Origin: Siphonodentalium dalli
Taxonomy: Eukaryota > Mollusca > Scaphopoda > Gadilida > Siphonodentaliidae
Direction: 5' to 3'
NCBI GenBank assembly: GCA_032622095.1
Contig: CP136069.1
Coordinates: 14,928,450-14,992,449 of the forward strand
Length of the DNA stretch: 64,000 bases
Shown here: positions 10,148-22,302 of the stretch, in pieces
How the letters are laid out: every line of letters begins with the position of its first letter
Numbering within the stretch: position 1 is the stretch's first letter
Program-made: the position numbers and the translations under genes
The notes under the pieces: model-generated
Told to the model about the DNA's origin: nothing
What the model saw: only the letters and a program-made list of their open reading frames with translations
Databases searched by the model: none

Positions 10148-11260
10148 ATGAAGCCTAAAGAAAACTTCGTTAAAGCGACCCTCTTCATACTTATCATCGG
10201 CTTTCAAACTAGTGACGCTATGTTAACTCGACAGAACATGTTATTTTTGCATCACCGGCAAATTGCTGTCTCAAATGAAAATTGGGATCTCAGTTTTCTC
10301 ATCGATATCACACCATATTATACCTACATAGCAAGACTCGCTACCGACATAAGGATGGCCCAAAATAAACTCAATAGCATTTGTGCCACGTTTCATCAAA
10401 GCACATATCACCATAACAAACCCCCATTCAGGAATGAGACAAATAACATTAACTTTAATCTCATCAACATTTTGACAGATTTACAAACTGAATTAGCAGC
10501 GGCTCTCACGGAAACAAAACAAATCCAATATGAATATCATAATTATTATCAACTCCATAATACCAAAAGACTCAAACGAGCAATATTACCCGTAATAAGC
10601 GACATCGCCAAGTTTCTATTCGGCACCCCTTCGATGTCAGATATTACACATGTAGAAGATAACATACGAACCCTCTACCAAAACCAAAAAAAAATCCAAC
10701 ACGATACTCAAACCGCTTATTCTATCATGAATATAACACGCGTCATTTCAAACGAAAATCGCCAACAAGTCAACACATTATCAACAACAATATCCAATAT
10801 TCAAGCCACACTTCGAAAAGAAACACATCGAACTCAAAAACACGTACATACAATTGAAATATTCACAATCATCAACGCTAAGTTTCTAGTAATATTACAT
10901 GAAATACAACAAAATGTTATCCAATCAAAATTATATTTGCGACATCTTAAAGTTCAAATTGCCTCTCTAATTAACCACCGATTTACACCGGAGATCATAA
11001 GCCCAATACATTTAAAAAAGGCACTTGACAGTATAACGAAATTACTTCCAGCCCATTTGAAGTTACCATTCCCCATAGAATCGGGAATTGCAAAATATTA
11101 CCAACATTTGAAGACACAAACCATACTCACAGACAGCAGACTAATCATTACCATAACAATTTATTTACGCGATATCAGAATGCAGTTTGACATATTCCGC
11201 GCTATATCATTTTTTTTATCCATTAGACCCTCGAGACCCAAGACTCAGACACAACAATAA
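10148..11260 (+). pseudogene. env: Env-like glycoprotein, N-terminal part
   Basis: Resembles errantivirus envelopes, which are related to baculovirus F fusion proteins. The ATG at 10,148 opens a hydrophobic signal-peptide-like segment ('FVKATLFILIIGF'). A basic KRLKR motif ends at about residue 144 and is followed by a hydrophobic stretch, the layout of a furin site plus fusion peptide. A long helical, heptad-like region follows. Several N-glycosylation sequons are present. The frame fails near a run of eight T (11,210-11,217) and the rest continues in another frame. The call rests on architecture and context, not on a database match. Confidence 0.7.
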
Positions 11261-12338
11261 ATATACAGTTGCCCGAATCGATATTACTCATAATTACCTG
11301 CTATTATCTCCCGACCGATCCAAATATACCACCATTGGTGACAATCACCCGTGTATTTTAAACAAATTACCATATTGTAAAATTCAAAAAATTTCAATCG
11401 CCGCATCACATAATCATAACTGCCTACTCAACATATTCACCAATGATACAAAAAATACCGCCACAAATTGCCCTATAGCCATTTACCCTCAGTATAATTT
11501 ACCATCCGCTATTAAGCTGGCGGCATGTACATGGCTTATAACAACCACGAAAGCTCATACATTTACAGTAAACTGTCATCACAATCTCTTAAGAAAACGA
11601 CCGTATAGAATCACAATTTTACCCCCCATCGCAACGATAACTTTACCACCAAGGTGCATAGCTACATCAGCCAGTATCAAACTAATTGCATTCACAACTT
11701 TGAACTCATCAAACATCACCATCAAGACACAAATAACCCAATTACAATCAACTATTGAATTACATAAATTGCCACAATGGAAGCCATTATTTTCCCAAAT
11801 TCATAACTTGCCCCCTCAAGTATCGATTCCAAACAAGTTACCCCCCATAAAGCAACTATCATTATATGATTTTCTGCAAACAGTCACATCCCTGCAACCC
11901 ATCAAACAAAAGAAAAAACAGGATTATTACCAAATTATCATTCCCGCAGTCATTACGTTCGTATTAATTTTACTGATTGCCATCTCAAGTCGCAAATACA
12001 TTATTCAGTGTATCACGAAAATTTCCCAATACCAGACTCAACGCAATCACAACACGCGACGAATTAAAATCGCAAAGCGACGAAATAAACTTAACCAAAT
12101 GATAAAGGGAACTGATATGCAACTTCGTCACAGACTAACCCCACCAATACCCAATGAAGCCACGAAAGATATTCATTTGTCTCCAGCTAAGGAACCTCAA
12201 ATACAAATCACACAAGAAGATTTGACATTTTCCAAAAAACACCCGCGAGATGTCGATGAAGAATCATCCACACTACGACCTATGAAAATAATGAAAACTC
12301 ACGCGTCCATCCATAACCCACCACTTAATCTATATTGA
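11187..12338 (+). pseudogene. env: Env-like glycoprotein, Cys-rich ectodomain, membrane anchor and tail
   Basis: The second env frame starts in the overlap with the first. It holds regularly spaced cysteines (short motifs HPC, YCK, HNC, NCP, AAC, VNC, PRC) between about 11,345 and 11,660, typical of the membrane-proximal part of F-like envelopes. One strong transmembrane segment lies at about 11,935-11,985 ('IIIPAVITFVLILLIAI'). A basic cytoplasmic tail of about 120 residues is long for an errantivirus. Stop at 12,338. Confidence 0.7.
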
Positions 12339-12450
12339 TCATTTTCCCAATAATACCATTTTTTTTCCTATAAGGGGCACAAACCCACAGACTAATTCTA
12401 ATATCGTTACTGCATGCATACCACGTCAGCTGCATATAATAACGCCATTA

Positions 12451-12808
12451 TGACACGTGCCAACCCCAAGAGTTAGACAACTGACCGCCGATTATCTTCA
12501 ATAACATTGGTCACGGATCTCCCCACCTATCAACAAATGCATTAATTAATGACTCATATACCACACTCCAAACAATATTTCACCTCTGACCCATGCTCTC
12601 AACAATTCCCTGTGCAATTAACGGCAGATATGACACGTGCCAACCCCAAGAGTTAGACAACTGACCGCCGATTATCTTCAATAACATTGGTCACGGATCT
12701 CGCCAACTATCAACAAACGCATTAATCAAAGTCTCATATACCACACTCCAAACAATATTTCACCTCTGACACATGCTCTCAACAATTCCCTGTGCAATTG
12801 ACGGCAGA
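12451..12808. repeat. 180-bp direct duplication
   Basis: The sequence beginning TGACACGTGCCAACCCCAAG at 12,451 recurs at 12,631 and matches with few changes to about 12,808. It lies in the non-coding stretch between env and the 3' LTR. A smaller duplication of about 32 bp occurs near 13,105-13,165 ('CATCATTTTAAGACAACTT'). Nothing else is recognisable between 12,809 and 13,313. Confidence 0.9.
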
Positions 12809-13313
12809 TGAGAAACATTTGGTCTCTCATTACCACAATACCGAATGTATACATATCGTCATGATTTTATTAACAATACAACATGCATTTATATAATACA
12901 TCACCAATGTTCATCATTTACAAAACATACCATGCACTATTACCGTATTGTTATATTCATTACTTCTCATACTTGTATCTCTATATTCTATTATCATACC
13001 TTATCCTACATATCAATATAGCACGCATTATGACTGCTTGCACGATCATTTTATATACCAACCCATATATGCTTTTCCCACCATTTATTTCATAATCTCA
13101 TAATATTGCGTATCATCATTTTAAGACAACTTAGTATCGCATATCATCATTTTAAGACAACTTTGTTCCACATGTATTAATCATAACTTCACCACAATCA
13201 ATGTTATTATACTTCATTTCAGCCTCATCCACATTACATGATCACAATTACCCCAGTTAGGTCCATAATTTTGATGTTACATAAGATTTTCCGCTGCACT
13301 AAAAATCTTACAC

Positions 13314-13323
13314 GGGTGGGGGA
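13314..13323 (+). other. Polypurine tract
   Basis: GGGTGGGGGA lies four bases upstream of the 3' LTR, the expected site for plus-strand DNA priming. Confidence 0.6.
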
Positions 13324-13327
13324 CATA

Positions 13328-13782
13328 TGTGAGATAACTACCCATTATAATCTCACAACTTGATTCAAACTATACGAATGTCCCAATATATAAAACCCCA
13401 AACTCAGATATTCGTGTTCGGTTCTCGAAACCTCACACGTCTTACTCTCAGCGAAGATATACACACAATGAAGATGGCTCCCAAATATGGTCAAGGGAGA
13501 TGACCATAACGGAAGAACCAATCCCGATGTGTATTGCCAAACACCTCATCTAATATGCATCCCAAATAGTATATAAGAAACAACTACATCCCATCACATC
13601 ATGCTTTCACTAGAGTCATCTCATACCTAGATCATATCCAGGCATCATTCACACCAGGCATCACCCATTCGGGGACACCAATTCGCGGCGACTATTGATC
13701 ATTATATTTGTACACACTGCATATCTTATTCACAACATAATAAAGATTTGTACCTACTATATCTATGTGTCATTACCTCACA
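13328..13782 (+). repeat. 3' long terminal repeat, about 455 bp
   Basis: The segment starts TGTGAG and ends CTCACA, giving TG..CA ends with a 6-bp inverted repeat. It directly follows the purine tract. It holds a TATATAAAA box at 13,387-13,395 and an AATAAA signal near 13,737, consistent with a U3-R-U5 order. The end is inferred from the terminal motif because the 5' LTR is outside the window. A related string (ATATGTGAGGTGAC) occurs just downstream near 13,813, so the true boundary could be a little further right. Confidence 0.7.
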
Positions 13783-13897
13783 CAGAACGAAATGTTCGAA
13801 TGTGAGGTTTGTCCATATGTGAGGTGACTGCCACGTAACAAATTTTGATTCCGGAAGCAATTTTGAGTGGATTCGGAAGTAAAACGAATAAGACAAT

Positions 13898-14265
13898 TTA
13901 GGGATCAAAACGCTTGGTCGCTGCAATATATTGCTGAGTGATGAGAAATAATTTCTTATTTTTTTGGGACGAGACATCGGGTATTCCACACATGAGTTCA
14001 GCAGTGTGGGTTATTGCGATATTTTCACGGGTCATTTTCACTAGAAATTCGGAGCGCTCTCTTTGGTACAATGGGCACATGAAAAAATAGTGATAGGCGT
14101 CCTCATATCGATTTCCACAGGGACACGCGGGGCTATCAGCGATGAAATTGTTGAACATATCAGATCGGAGTTCACTACAGAAATTACGTATGCGACAATG
14201 AACAATGTTGTATTTTCTGCGTCCAGCGTAGAAATGTTGAGGGGGACTGAGCGTGGGATCTATCA
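13898..14265 (-). pseudogene. LINE A, C-terminal segment (3' of insertion)
   Basis: About 122 codons on the minus strand match the C-terminal tail of LINE reverse transcriptases, with a Cys/His motif 'CPCGNRYEDAYHYFFMC'. It is the continuation of the RT ending at 25,585: across the insertion the protein context reads as the 'FFP....WN.L' region followed by this tail. The LTR element ends about 115 bases beyond its stop, so it may have landed in the LINE 3' UTR. Bases 13,783-13,897 hold no gene. Confidence 0.8.
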
Positions 14266-14398
14266 CACTGAAAAAAAAAACTTAGTCATAGCCTTAGTCA
14301 ACCCGTAACTTAGTTATTTTTGACTAACGTAGCCAAAAGTAACTAAGTGTGACCTTAGTCACACCTTAGTTACTAAGGTTAATATTTTTTTGATTCAG
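14266..14398 (+). repeat. Left end of outer element, CTTAGTCA-type subrepeats
   Basis: Contains CTTAGTCA, CCTTAGTCA, TGACTAA and AACTAAG units in alternating orientation. The region from 14,399 to 15,084 that follows has no recognisable gene. Confidence 0.8.
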
Positions 14399-15089
14399 TC
14401 ATGCCGTCAAAACTCAATAGTATACTTATCGGCGACATATTATATACGGCAATGACTCCATACAGTATGACTGAATCTTACTCTGCTGACATTTAATATG
14501 TATATAATATCGCATCCATCCTGTGTTAATCGGGTCGGTACGTCTATGGGCGAGTACGTAAATTTAACGCAAATTATTGTCACGCCATTATCGCAATACG
14601 ATAGGGGAACATTGTGTGCGTAACGTAACTATCGCAAGTATAACGTACTCTGAAAACTACTTATCGCCAAATTCATGCTTCAAAGCCTTCAAACATTTTA
14701 AACATGTCATCTTCAGCTTCTTTTATTTTATTTTTATGAAAATGAATAATAAATGGGGTGATAAATATGTATACAACGACAAATAGAATCAAATTGGCCA
14801 TTTTGACGTGAAACTCAGGACAGGCAACCCAGGTACAAAAATTGGTGAAATATGAGTACGAAAGTAAAAGTGTTCCCCTATCGTATTGCGATAATCGCCA
14901 ACCATTATGGTTTGCTGACATTTTTAATTCGGAAAAATCACTAAAATCAGAGTGATTTAGACGTGATATTGGCGTCGAAAGAATTAAAAGAGACGACATA
15001 TTACATAAATAACAACCATGGCGTATTTGGAGAGCGGATAAAACCAGGATAAAAGAGAAGTTAGGAAAATAATCTGCGAAACCGTTAAT

Positions 15090-15314
15090 CAGGTCGGGCA
15101 AAGATGCAAAATTGGCTTACTAGCGAAATCGGGCTCAGTAAGCCAGTTCGATCTCTCGTTTTAATGTGTTTTGACAACGCACACCTGACTTTGCCAGGTG
15201 CCGCGACAATGCGCAATTCAGTTTTCAACCCATCATTTACGACGCATTAGAGCGCTTTAAAAACCACCATTGTCTCACCTACTCGCAACGGCGGTAATCC
15301 TTTTAATTGGTGTT
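15090..15314 (+). repeat. Left 225-bp terminal inverted repeat
   Basis: Matches the reverse complement of 23,235-23,459 base for base as read. It contains a short internal hairpin GGCTTACT..AGTAAGCC near the end and CACCTG..CAGGTG further in. Divergence starts after GGTGTT. Bases 15,315-16,595 inside the element hold no recognised gene. Confidence 0.93.
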
Positions 15315-16595
15315 TAATGACAGCCGATAATTAAGCTTCCTATATTCTTCCAAGATGAAGTTAGTAGCGCAATTCAGGTGATGGCCGGCCACGTCATTTT
15401 TTGAAGACAAGCTGTTTACAAAGGTCAAGGTAAGCTTTTGGTTGCAAGAAATTTGATTGGAGGATAGTATTTCGCAAATTCACATTATTTTCATGGTTAA
15501 GAGAACAATAGTATGGAAGCACGCACGGACAATCACAAAATAACAAAGATCAAATTCGCAAGCGTGACGATTGACCATGAAATGAGCTCGTTATCACGAT
15601 TACCCGTGTCCCGAACTCATTAACCTGTCACATGACCAAGCAGTGGTGAATATAATGATACTCGTAACAGTGCTAGCTTGGTCATAATTTTGTAGAACGC
15701 ATATTGACGTGCATTGCTGTCAGAAAATGAAATCGGTACGTAGGCTTACATTGATTCAAGTTAATTTGTTGATAACAATATGCCACTTTGAACGAATGTC
15801 GTACGAATTATTCAGAGAAAAAAGATAGATAGATAAATGTACTCACACATCTTATATCGTTAGACCGGCAATCCTGCGACCTGCATACACTTATAGGTGA
15901 ACTTTGACTAGTTACATCGCCATCGACGCACAAGTATCATCTTCTGTGCTCGCAAACTGTACGTTTACTGCAATGAAAGTGTATTTTAATAGATAAAGCA
16001 GTTTTTCAACAATTGTAAAAACAACATTGAAATAAAATTAATGATTTTAATAATACAAATTACTCTACTGAATTGGAATGTTTGGTCTGAAAATAGCAAT
16101 TGGCTATAAGCCTACATATTTTTCCAGTCGTCAGATTCCGAACCACAACAATGGAAGTTGATAGAGAGGAAAAAAGGTACAAATCCGGGGAAAAATGTAA
16201 AAGGCCAACCATGCAGGTCAAAAACCCATGCACGGGGGGTGAGAAAACCAAGCTTGGAAACAGACAACGTGAAGAGATCACAATTATTCCGAAAGCGGAG
16301 TAACACTGTTTTGAAAAAGGTGAGGCATATTTTATCGCCCTTGTATACATTTGACATACATTGGCCAATGCAAATCATAATCTATATAATTGAATGCATG
16401 CAAATGTGTAATGACACATACCTGAGGTTGAATAGTCTTGTGTCGCAGCAACAGCATTTTTTAGCCGCTGACAAAATTTTACGATGTCGACCTTTTTCCC
16501 CTTCTTTGCTGTCTGGTAGTCGCTGCTTAATTGTGCATGCGCGTCGGTGTCACCAACCAGGTCCAATTGGTCAAGATATCCCTCTGCCATGGCCT

Positions 16596-19500
16596 TTAAC
16601 ACTGGGATTGTTTTGCTTTGGATTGACTCTGCCAGTACCCTGTCTGCGTGCTTAATGAAGATGGGTTCTTCGAGGGTCTGTATTCCCCCTTCTCTTCTAA
16701 TCTGGTTAGATACGTCTCACGGTTTCGATTGCATCGATCGCTGAAGACATGCAGTCTGTCATCAAGCGTTTCTCCTGTAAAAAGAAACAAAACACGATTC
16801 GACAAATAAGTAATTATGTACCGTTTGAATCACACAGTTATTGACACATCATTACAACTAATTATTGAAACATAATACTGTTGTATCCAATTACACATGC
16901 CTTTTGCAATATATTGTACATCCATCATTCATTTAGTGTATAGTTATAACATCAATTCCCAATTGCTCGTTTTTGGTATAGGATCGATTGGGATATGATT
17001 ATATATATTTACCGGAAAAGGAAACCGCAGCAACCCTGTCGATATTGCTATAGATAAATGAGGAGCCCCTCAACAGTTTCCTGCAGCCATTGATTTCTTT
17101 GGACAGATCAATATTTCTAGCCTGGTGCTTCTCTTCGCCCTGATCTTGGAGAGTTGCCGACTGGCCAAACATAGTTTCCATGTTGCATCGTATCTACAAT
17201 TTAACAAAATACGTAATTCGTAGACTATGGAAGAAATTTTCATTAAGCAGCATGTTGAATTTGATAATAGTTAAAAACAAACCGCAACTTTAATGTATGA
17301 TGTCATTGCTCCATGCGAAAATGTACCATGTAATAAGATGCGCTAAGCAAAGAGGGCATTCTGTTATGTCGATAATCTTACTCCGTACATATGTTAATAG
17401 AAGTCGAGTTATATCCCTTGTTGTTCCGGGCAGGAAAATTGTCCAGATGGAAAGAAAAGTAAAGTTGCAACATGCATTCATTCAATTAAGCTATTTTTTA
17501 ATAATAGTGTTTATTCATTTTGTATATCAAAAATAGGCATGGGAACTGAGTGTTGCCACGGGGGCTGACGTATTCGTTGACGTCGAATACGAACGGAGAA
17601 AGAAGATGTATTTCGTCAGCGAAGGACATTTCGCGGAAGTTTATGAGGTACAGTTTTATTTCATCATTCATAAAGTTCGATATATTAATGAAATGCTTGA
17701 AGGATTGTCCACAACATATCCAATAATGTTAAATGTCCAATTCAATTTAATACAATTATGACATACATTTTATGTAATGCGCACAACAGCATGATGTGTA
17801 TTCAGAATAAATAAAATCAAATTAATTAGAGGATTTGTGAACAAATAATTAAAGACACGGATTGTCTTCCTGGTGGGTATGCTGTTAAAATAGTCACCCT
17901 TTAAAACTGACATAAACAGACAGAATATTAAAATATGGACATATGTGATTTTATACCTATAATAAATATAGTATAAACAATATGTTATTATCATTTATGT
18001 ATGCTTTGTTATGTAAACAAAATCCATGTTGTGTAAATGTTTTTGGCTTTTGTTTACATAGCAAAGCGTACGAACTTGACAATAACCTACTATTTATGCA
18101 AATATTTGGGTTTATTACAAGAACATTCTCTTGCTATATTTAAATATTCTTTCTGTTTATGGCGGCTTTAACGGAAGTGACCATTTTAACAATAATATCC
18201 ACAACGAACGCCACCGTATCTTTAAATGGATCAGAAATTTTATGTAAACAGTAGCTGTTGATTACCGCCCACCAAAGATAACAATGTATACCATAATAAT
18301 TTGTATTTTGAACCATTTTGAATTTATTGTTTGAATTTAAAGATTTAAAGCAGGAATGAACGACTTCACATACAACATAAACCATAAGCTTGTCCATTAA
18401 TGCTAATGGTGACGTTTCACTGAATCAACCATAAACAACGTTATGTTATGTTACATTATAGCTGCACAAGTTTTATATGGAACTATATTGCCTAAAAGTT
18501 TTGTTACGACATATATTGGGATCCAAATTGTTATAGTTAAGTTGGTCTGAAACACTAAGTATATCGTTTTGAGTGTATCACGATACAATCAAAAACATGT
18601 ACTTAGTGTTTCAGACCAACTATTGCAATAGTCATAAGTTTTAACTTGAACGTCACAAAATTATGTGTCAATTCACCTAGAAACATACATCACAATTTCA
18701 ATTGAAGGGTGTGGTTAAAAATAAACAAAAGGGCGTGTCACCAGCAGTGCCATCACCACCACCACCACGACCAACAACAACAACAACAACAGCAGCAGCA
18801 GCAACAACAGGGCCAGTAAATCTGCCATCAACGTCGGCTCCCAAAATGAGAAGAGTTTCGTCAGCAACCAACACGGGCGAAATTGCGTCCGGCAAAAATA
18901 GATGCCGCGTCTGCGGACGTATTTACACCGTACCCTGCGACGAGCTTGGTCGCTGGGTAGGGTGTAAAGTAAAAGCATGCAAGTACTGGGTGCATGGGTA
19001 CTGTGTGGGCTTAGTTGGACTTGATAACAAAGAAATCAAAGCTTTAAAGTTCTTTTGCCATGAGCACAAGCTTGCGGCATTGCAAAAAGACAAGCCTGTG
19101 GATGCATGTAAGAAAAATGTTGACATTTTCGTAGCACCCCCGGCTGACTCCGATGAGGAGCCACGTGGTAGCAAAGGTAAAGCGCCAAAGCGTGGCAAAT
19201 ACGTGAAAAAGGGAAAGAAGTGAAATATTGATTGTATACATGTATTACTAATTATAAAACTTACCCTTTCAAGTTTGTCCAGGTTGCGACATACCCTGAA
19301 CCATCTTGCACTGTCGGGAACACCAGGTGGAACCCACATTTTCGTCCTTCTGTTTTTATTTTCTAATAGAAAATCACCTCCTTCACCGGCACATGGATTT
19401 CCGGATTGCGAAAATGACATTGTCTTATCCATAAAATCAGCAACATCAAGTGGCCGCTGAACACGACACGCCAAATCCCTCATAAAAATTTCCATGTAAT

Positions 19501-22302
19501 TAGGCATATTAAGCCCAAAAGAAAGCAGAGACAATTTATTAGTTGCGGCTACAATTATTTCACTTGAATTCCTTCTGACGCCTATCCTGAATAGATTAAG
19601 TCCGAAAACATAAGTAAACACTAAATCATGTATAAGGCAAAAATTTGCATCTTGAGAATGGGAATTTGTCCAATTGTCAAAACCTGACACAGATGGAGAG
19701 TCTCCTCTGCTGATACAGTCGCGTATATATGGAAGCAAAAGTTCGTCTGTAGTGGCGTACATGAATATCTGGAGAATTTGCCAGGACTTGTGGTGATCAT
19801 ATGCCCCTTTGCATGCCGCCATAGCATTTGGTGTTTTAAACCCCAACATCTTCCCTACGTCCTTGAGTATCAAATCCCACGAAATTTTAAACACAGCTCT
19901 AACAATATTAATTTCGATGTGGCCGAGACCTGGTGTCAGTAAGATGTTTTTTAAAATGTCATTTTCGGGTGTTCGCTGAATAATTTTTGCACCGATGACG
20001 TAGGGGTTTCCATCACACCCAATCACAGACCATTTGCGCTCACAGTTTTCGATAGCTCTTGATGCGAGGGATCTGAGAACACTCTCTACAGCTACATACG
20101 AACATGGGTTTGTTTCAATAGGATCACCCATTTTAATAGTTGGTTTTCCAGGTGGGTGAGCACTAGCAACTCCCGTGTAGCGAGAGTCTAATGTCTTACT
20201 TTTTTCAAGGATTCTTTTTCCGGTATTCGAAAACGTAACTTTGGAGGGTTCTATTTCTGCACCAACATCATTTTTAGCATCCGTGTCCAGAAAGTCAGTG
20301 ACGTGTCCATCGGAAACTATCTGCTCATTCATTACACTTTTTAACCTTTCCGAAATGAATTTGTCTCGCTCTTCCTTAAACAAACTTTGCGAATTAACTA
20401 TTTCCTCCCTCATCAAATCAACAATTTGTTTTTGTTTTGTGAGGTTGGTTTTCAGCCACATTGTTGGTGATAACTTTTCATCATGTTGAACATTTTTATA
20501 ATAAATAGGAGATATATGTACAATGTTGGTGATGACACTGAGCAGTGGTTTTGCATTGATGTTTACGCGCCACCGCCTTCCCAAAACCTGATTGTTGTCA
20601 AAGAATGTGACCACATTTCCGGTAACTGGACATGTTAGTGGTTGTGATGCATTGGCCTTTGCCCAGTCCAATATGAATGTATACGAGGCTGAAGCGTGTA
20701 ATATCCCTAAAATGTTACACACTGTTTTACTAGAAGTAACGAAATATGTCAACAGGTTAACCATGAATGATATAGGTCCAATATATTTTGTATTTCTCAA
20801 ATATCTAATTTGCTCGATAGCCATACACAACGTGTTGATTTTCTTATCGTTTTTAATGTTGCATTGGCTGATTCCTTCCAAAAATGAGACTAAAACACCA
20901 TTTTGGCATGACAACCAATATGTCCGGTTAAAATTTCCTAATGAATCATAATTCATATTTATTTCACTTTGTTTATATATAGTGTCATTTTGAGATTCAC
21001 CTATTGCTCTCGCAATTGCTGACAACTCTGTCTGAGAAAATGCACCTTCCCTTATTTTAGAAATCACAGTTTCAGCATTTATATCATCTTTTGGTGTGTT
21101 GTCTGACGTTGCCGAAAGTGTTTCTGATGACATTTGTAGTTCAACATCTTCCTCGCACAAGTTACAGAGGCGCACAGCTTTTCTGAAATGAGATGAAAAA
21201 AGCCTACTATTAATCGGTTGTCAATATAGTGACTCAAATGCAACTTTCAATTTATGCTCATACATACTTCACATATTTTATGCCCTCCCAACTCCCCTCC
21301 AACCTGAATGTATTCTGACTCGGACTTCAATAATATATTTTGACATGTAAGTTATGCATTATCCGCGGTGAATTGATTGCTACCCTTTGAGAAACATGGC
21401 ATCACATATTTAAAGATGATTGACAAGTACAGGCGGTATTATTCCCAAACTTTACAATAAAAGTTAACGACTCAACAGTCGTTGACTCTCTTGTTCCAAC
21501 CACTGTAATTTTTAAAACACCTTATTACAAACAACAGGACATAGTCACCACTGGCCAAGTGGTCCTGCTAATATACTGTGATGCTGGTTGGTCCCGTTGA
21601 CTTAATATATGATGCTGGTAATGCAAACTGATGATATCACGCAAAAGTACAGATATTTATTTTTATAAAGCTATCATTGTCGTGGTATTTGGATAATATG
21701 AACATATCCAGTGTGTTTCACATTGAAAACATATATTGCAAAATATTTAAAACCAATTTATTTAAAGATACACACCCCCATTCTTATATATTAATTACAA
21801 GCACTGACTCTCAGTGGTGAAATCATTTCTTTTACATTATCGCCGATGTTTGCGTCACGAATAGAGATGTAAATATTTACAATTTGGCGTTCGATAATGC
21901 CCAACGTAATTTACCACTTAACCACAGTAAAACTATGGGTAAATCATCATGATTTATCGGATGTGTGGCTTGCTGTCATTCATCGGAAAGCTATCGCCGA
22001 GAGCTTTTCGATGAATGTCAACAAGCCACATCAAAGTTTATAAAAGATGGGTACTCAAGTGAACATTCAAAAAAGCTGGGTACCCAACTGAACGGTAAGG
22101 GTGACACTGGCCATTTCAGTGGAACTGGGCTTATGTAGATAAAATGTTAGACGTACCTTGACATCAGATTCTTTTCGTAAAGTGTTTCCAATATTCGTTT
22201 TTTTATCTTCTTGCTGCCAACTTTCTTGAAAGTGAACGGCTTGTCACCGGCGATCGAGTTATGTAAGCTGCAACCACAGCGAATTTTGCTATCGTTCTCC
22301 AT
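16596..22302 (-). CDS. Four-exon candidate transposase of the 8.4-kb transposon
   Basis: Exons on the minus strand are 22302-22157, 21182-19265, 17193-17013 and 16774-16596. All junctions follow GT-AG with good consensus (AAG|GTACGT, TTTCAG|A, AGG|GTAAGT, TTGTAG|A, CCG|GTAAAT, TTTTACAG|G), and the phases agree, giving 2,424 nt (807 aa). The N-terminus has Cys-X-Cys (9, 11), His14 and Cys-X2-Cys (55, 58), a possible zinc site. The large exon ends in a conserved-looking domain with 'CDGNPYVIGAKI', 'LLTPGLGHIEIN' and 'ACKGAYDHHKSW', whose Asp, Glu and His residues could be catalytic. It resembles uncharacterised animal transposon-associated proteins; DUF6589-like is my best guess. In exon 4 a different frame is open for about 100 codons past the stop, so a slightly different C-terminus or a 1-bp lesion near 16,715 is possible. 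Function is inferred from its place in a TIR/TSD-bounded element. Confidence 0.7.
17297..19223 (+). CDS. PHD-finger protein nested antisense in the transposase intron
   Basis: Plus-strand exons are 17297-17458 (first exon, least certain), 17537-17647 and 18708-19223, all phase 0 with GT-AG junctions (GAAAA|GTAAAG, AAATAG|G, TATGAG|GTACAG, TTGAAG|G). The model gives 262 aa. A Pro/Thr/Ala linker from a CCA/ACA/GCA-rich tract precedes a PHD-like zinc finger: CRVC, a Cys in 'VPCDE', 'WVGCKVKAC', 'YWVHGYC' and 'FFCHEH'. The last 40 residues are very basic. The whole gene lies within the 2.1-kb second intron of the opposite gene. Such a protein could bind histone tails and guide integration or regulate transcription, as inference only. 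Confidence 0.7.
18541..18620. repeat. Hairpin with 24-bp arms
   Basis: The left arm begins GTTGGTCTGAAACACTAAGT and its complement ends at 18,620, with about 30 bases of loop. It lies in the intron upstream of the last PHD exon. The terminal GTTGGTCTGA also appears inside the palindrome at 51,967-52,116. Confidence 0.85.
21961..22031. repeat. Imperfect hairpin in transposase intron 1
   Basis: Arms of about 31 bp (ATGTGTGGCTTG .. CAAGCCACAT) with a central ATCGCCGAG loop. On either strand it would give a pre-miRNA-sized stem. Confidence 0.8.

Larger units (their letters stand above)
1..13782 (+). mobile_element. Errantivirus-like LTR retrotransposon, 5' LTR outside window
   Basis: Gag with a CCHC knuckle, then protease, reverse transcriptase, RNase H and integrase in Ty3/gypsy order, then an envelope-like gene, a purine tract and a 3' LTR all lie on the plus strand. 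A putative splice donor near base 49 and an acceptor at 10,134 could make an env mRNA. The element is at least 13.8 kb, long for this group, because about 3.6 kb of repeat-rich DNA separates pol from env. Pol has at least three frame breaks, integrase has lost a catalytic Asp and env has one break, so this copy looks inactive. Several breaks lie at or near short A or T runs, so sequencing error is not excluded. Confidence 0.9.

Noticed and set aside
13726-13989. Minus-strand frame overlapping the LTR end
   Set aside because: It is a shadow of LINE 3' sequence and LTR; the LINE tail in the neighbouring frame has the recognisable Cys/His motif.
18923-19264. C-terminal extension of the large minus-strand frame to 18,923
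   Set aside because: A strong splice donor (AGG|GTAAGT) ends the exon at 19,265, and the continuation is the antisense of the PHD-finger exon.
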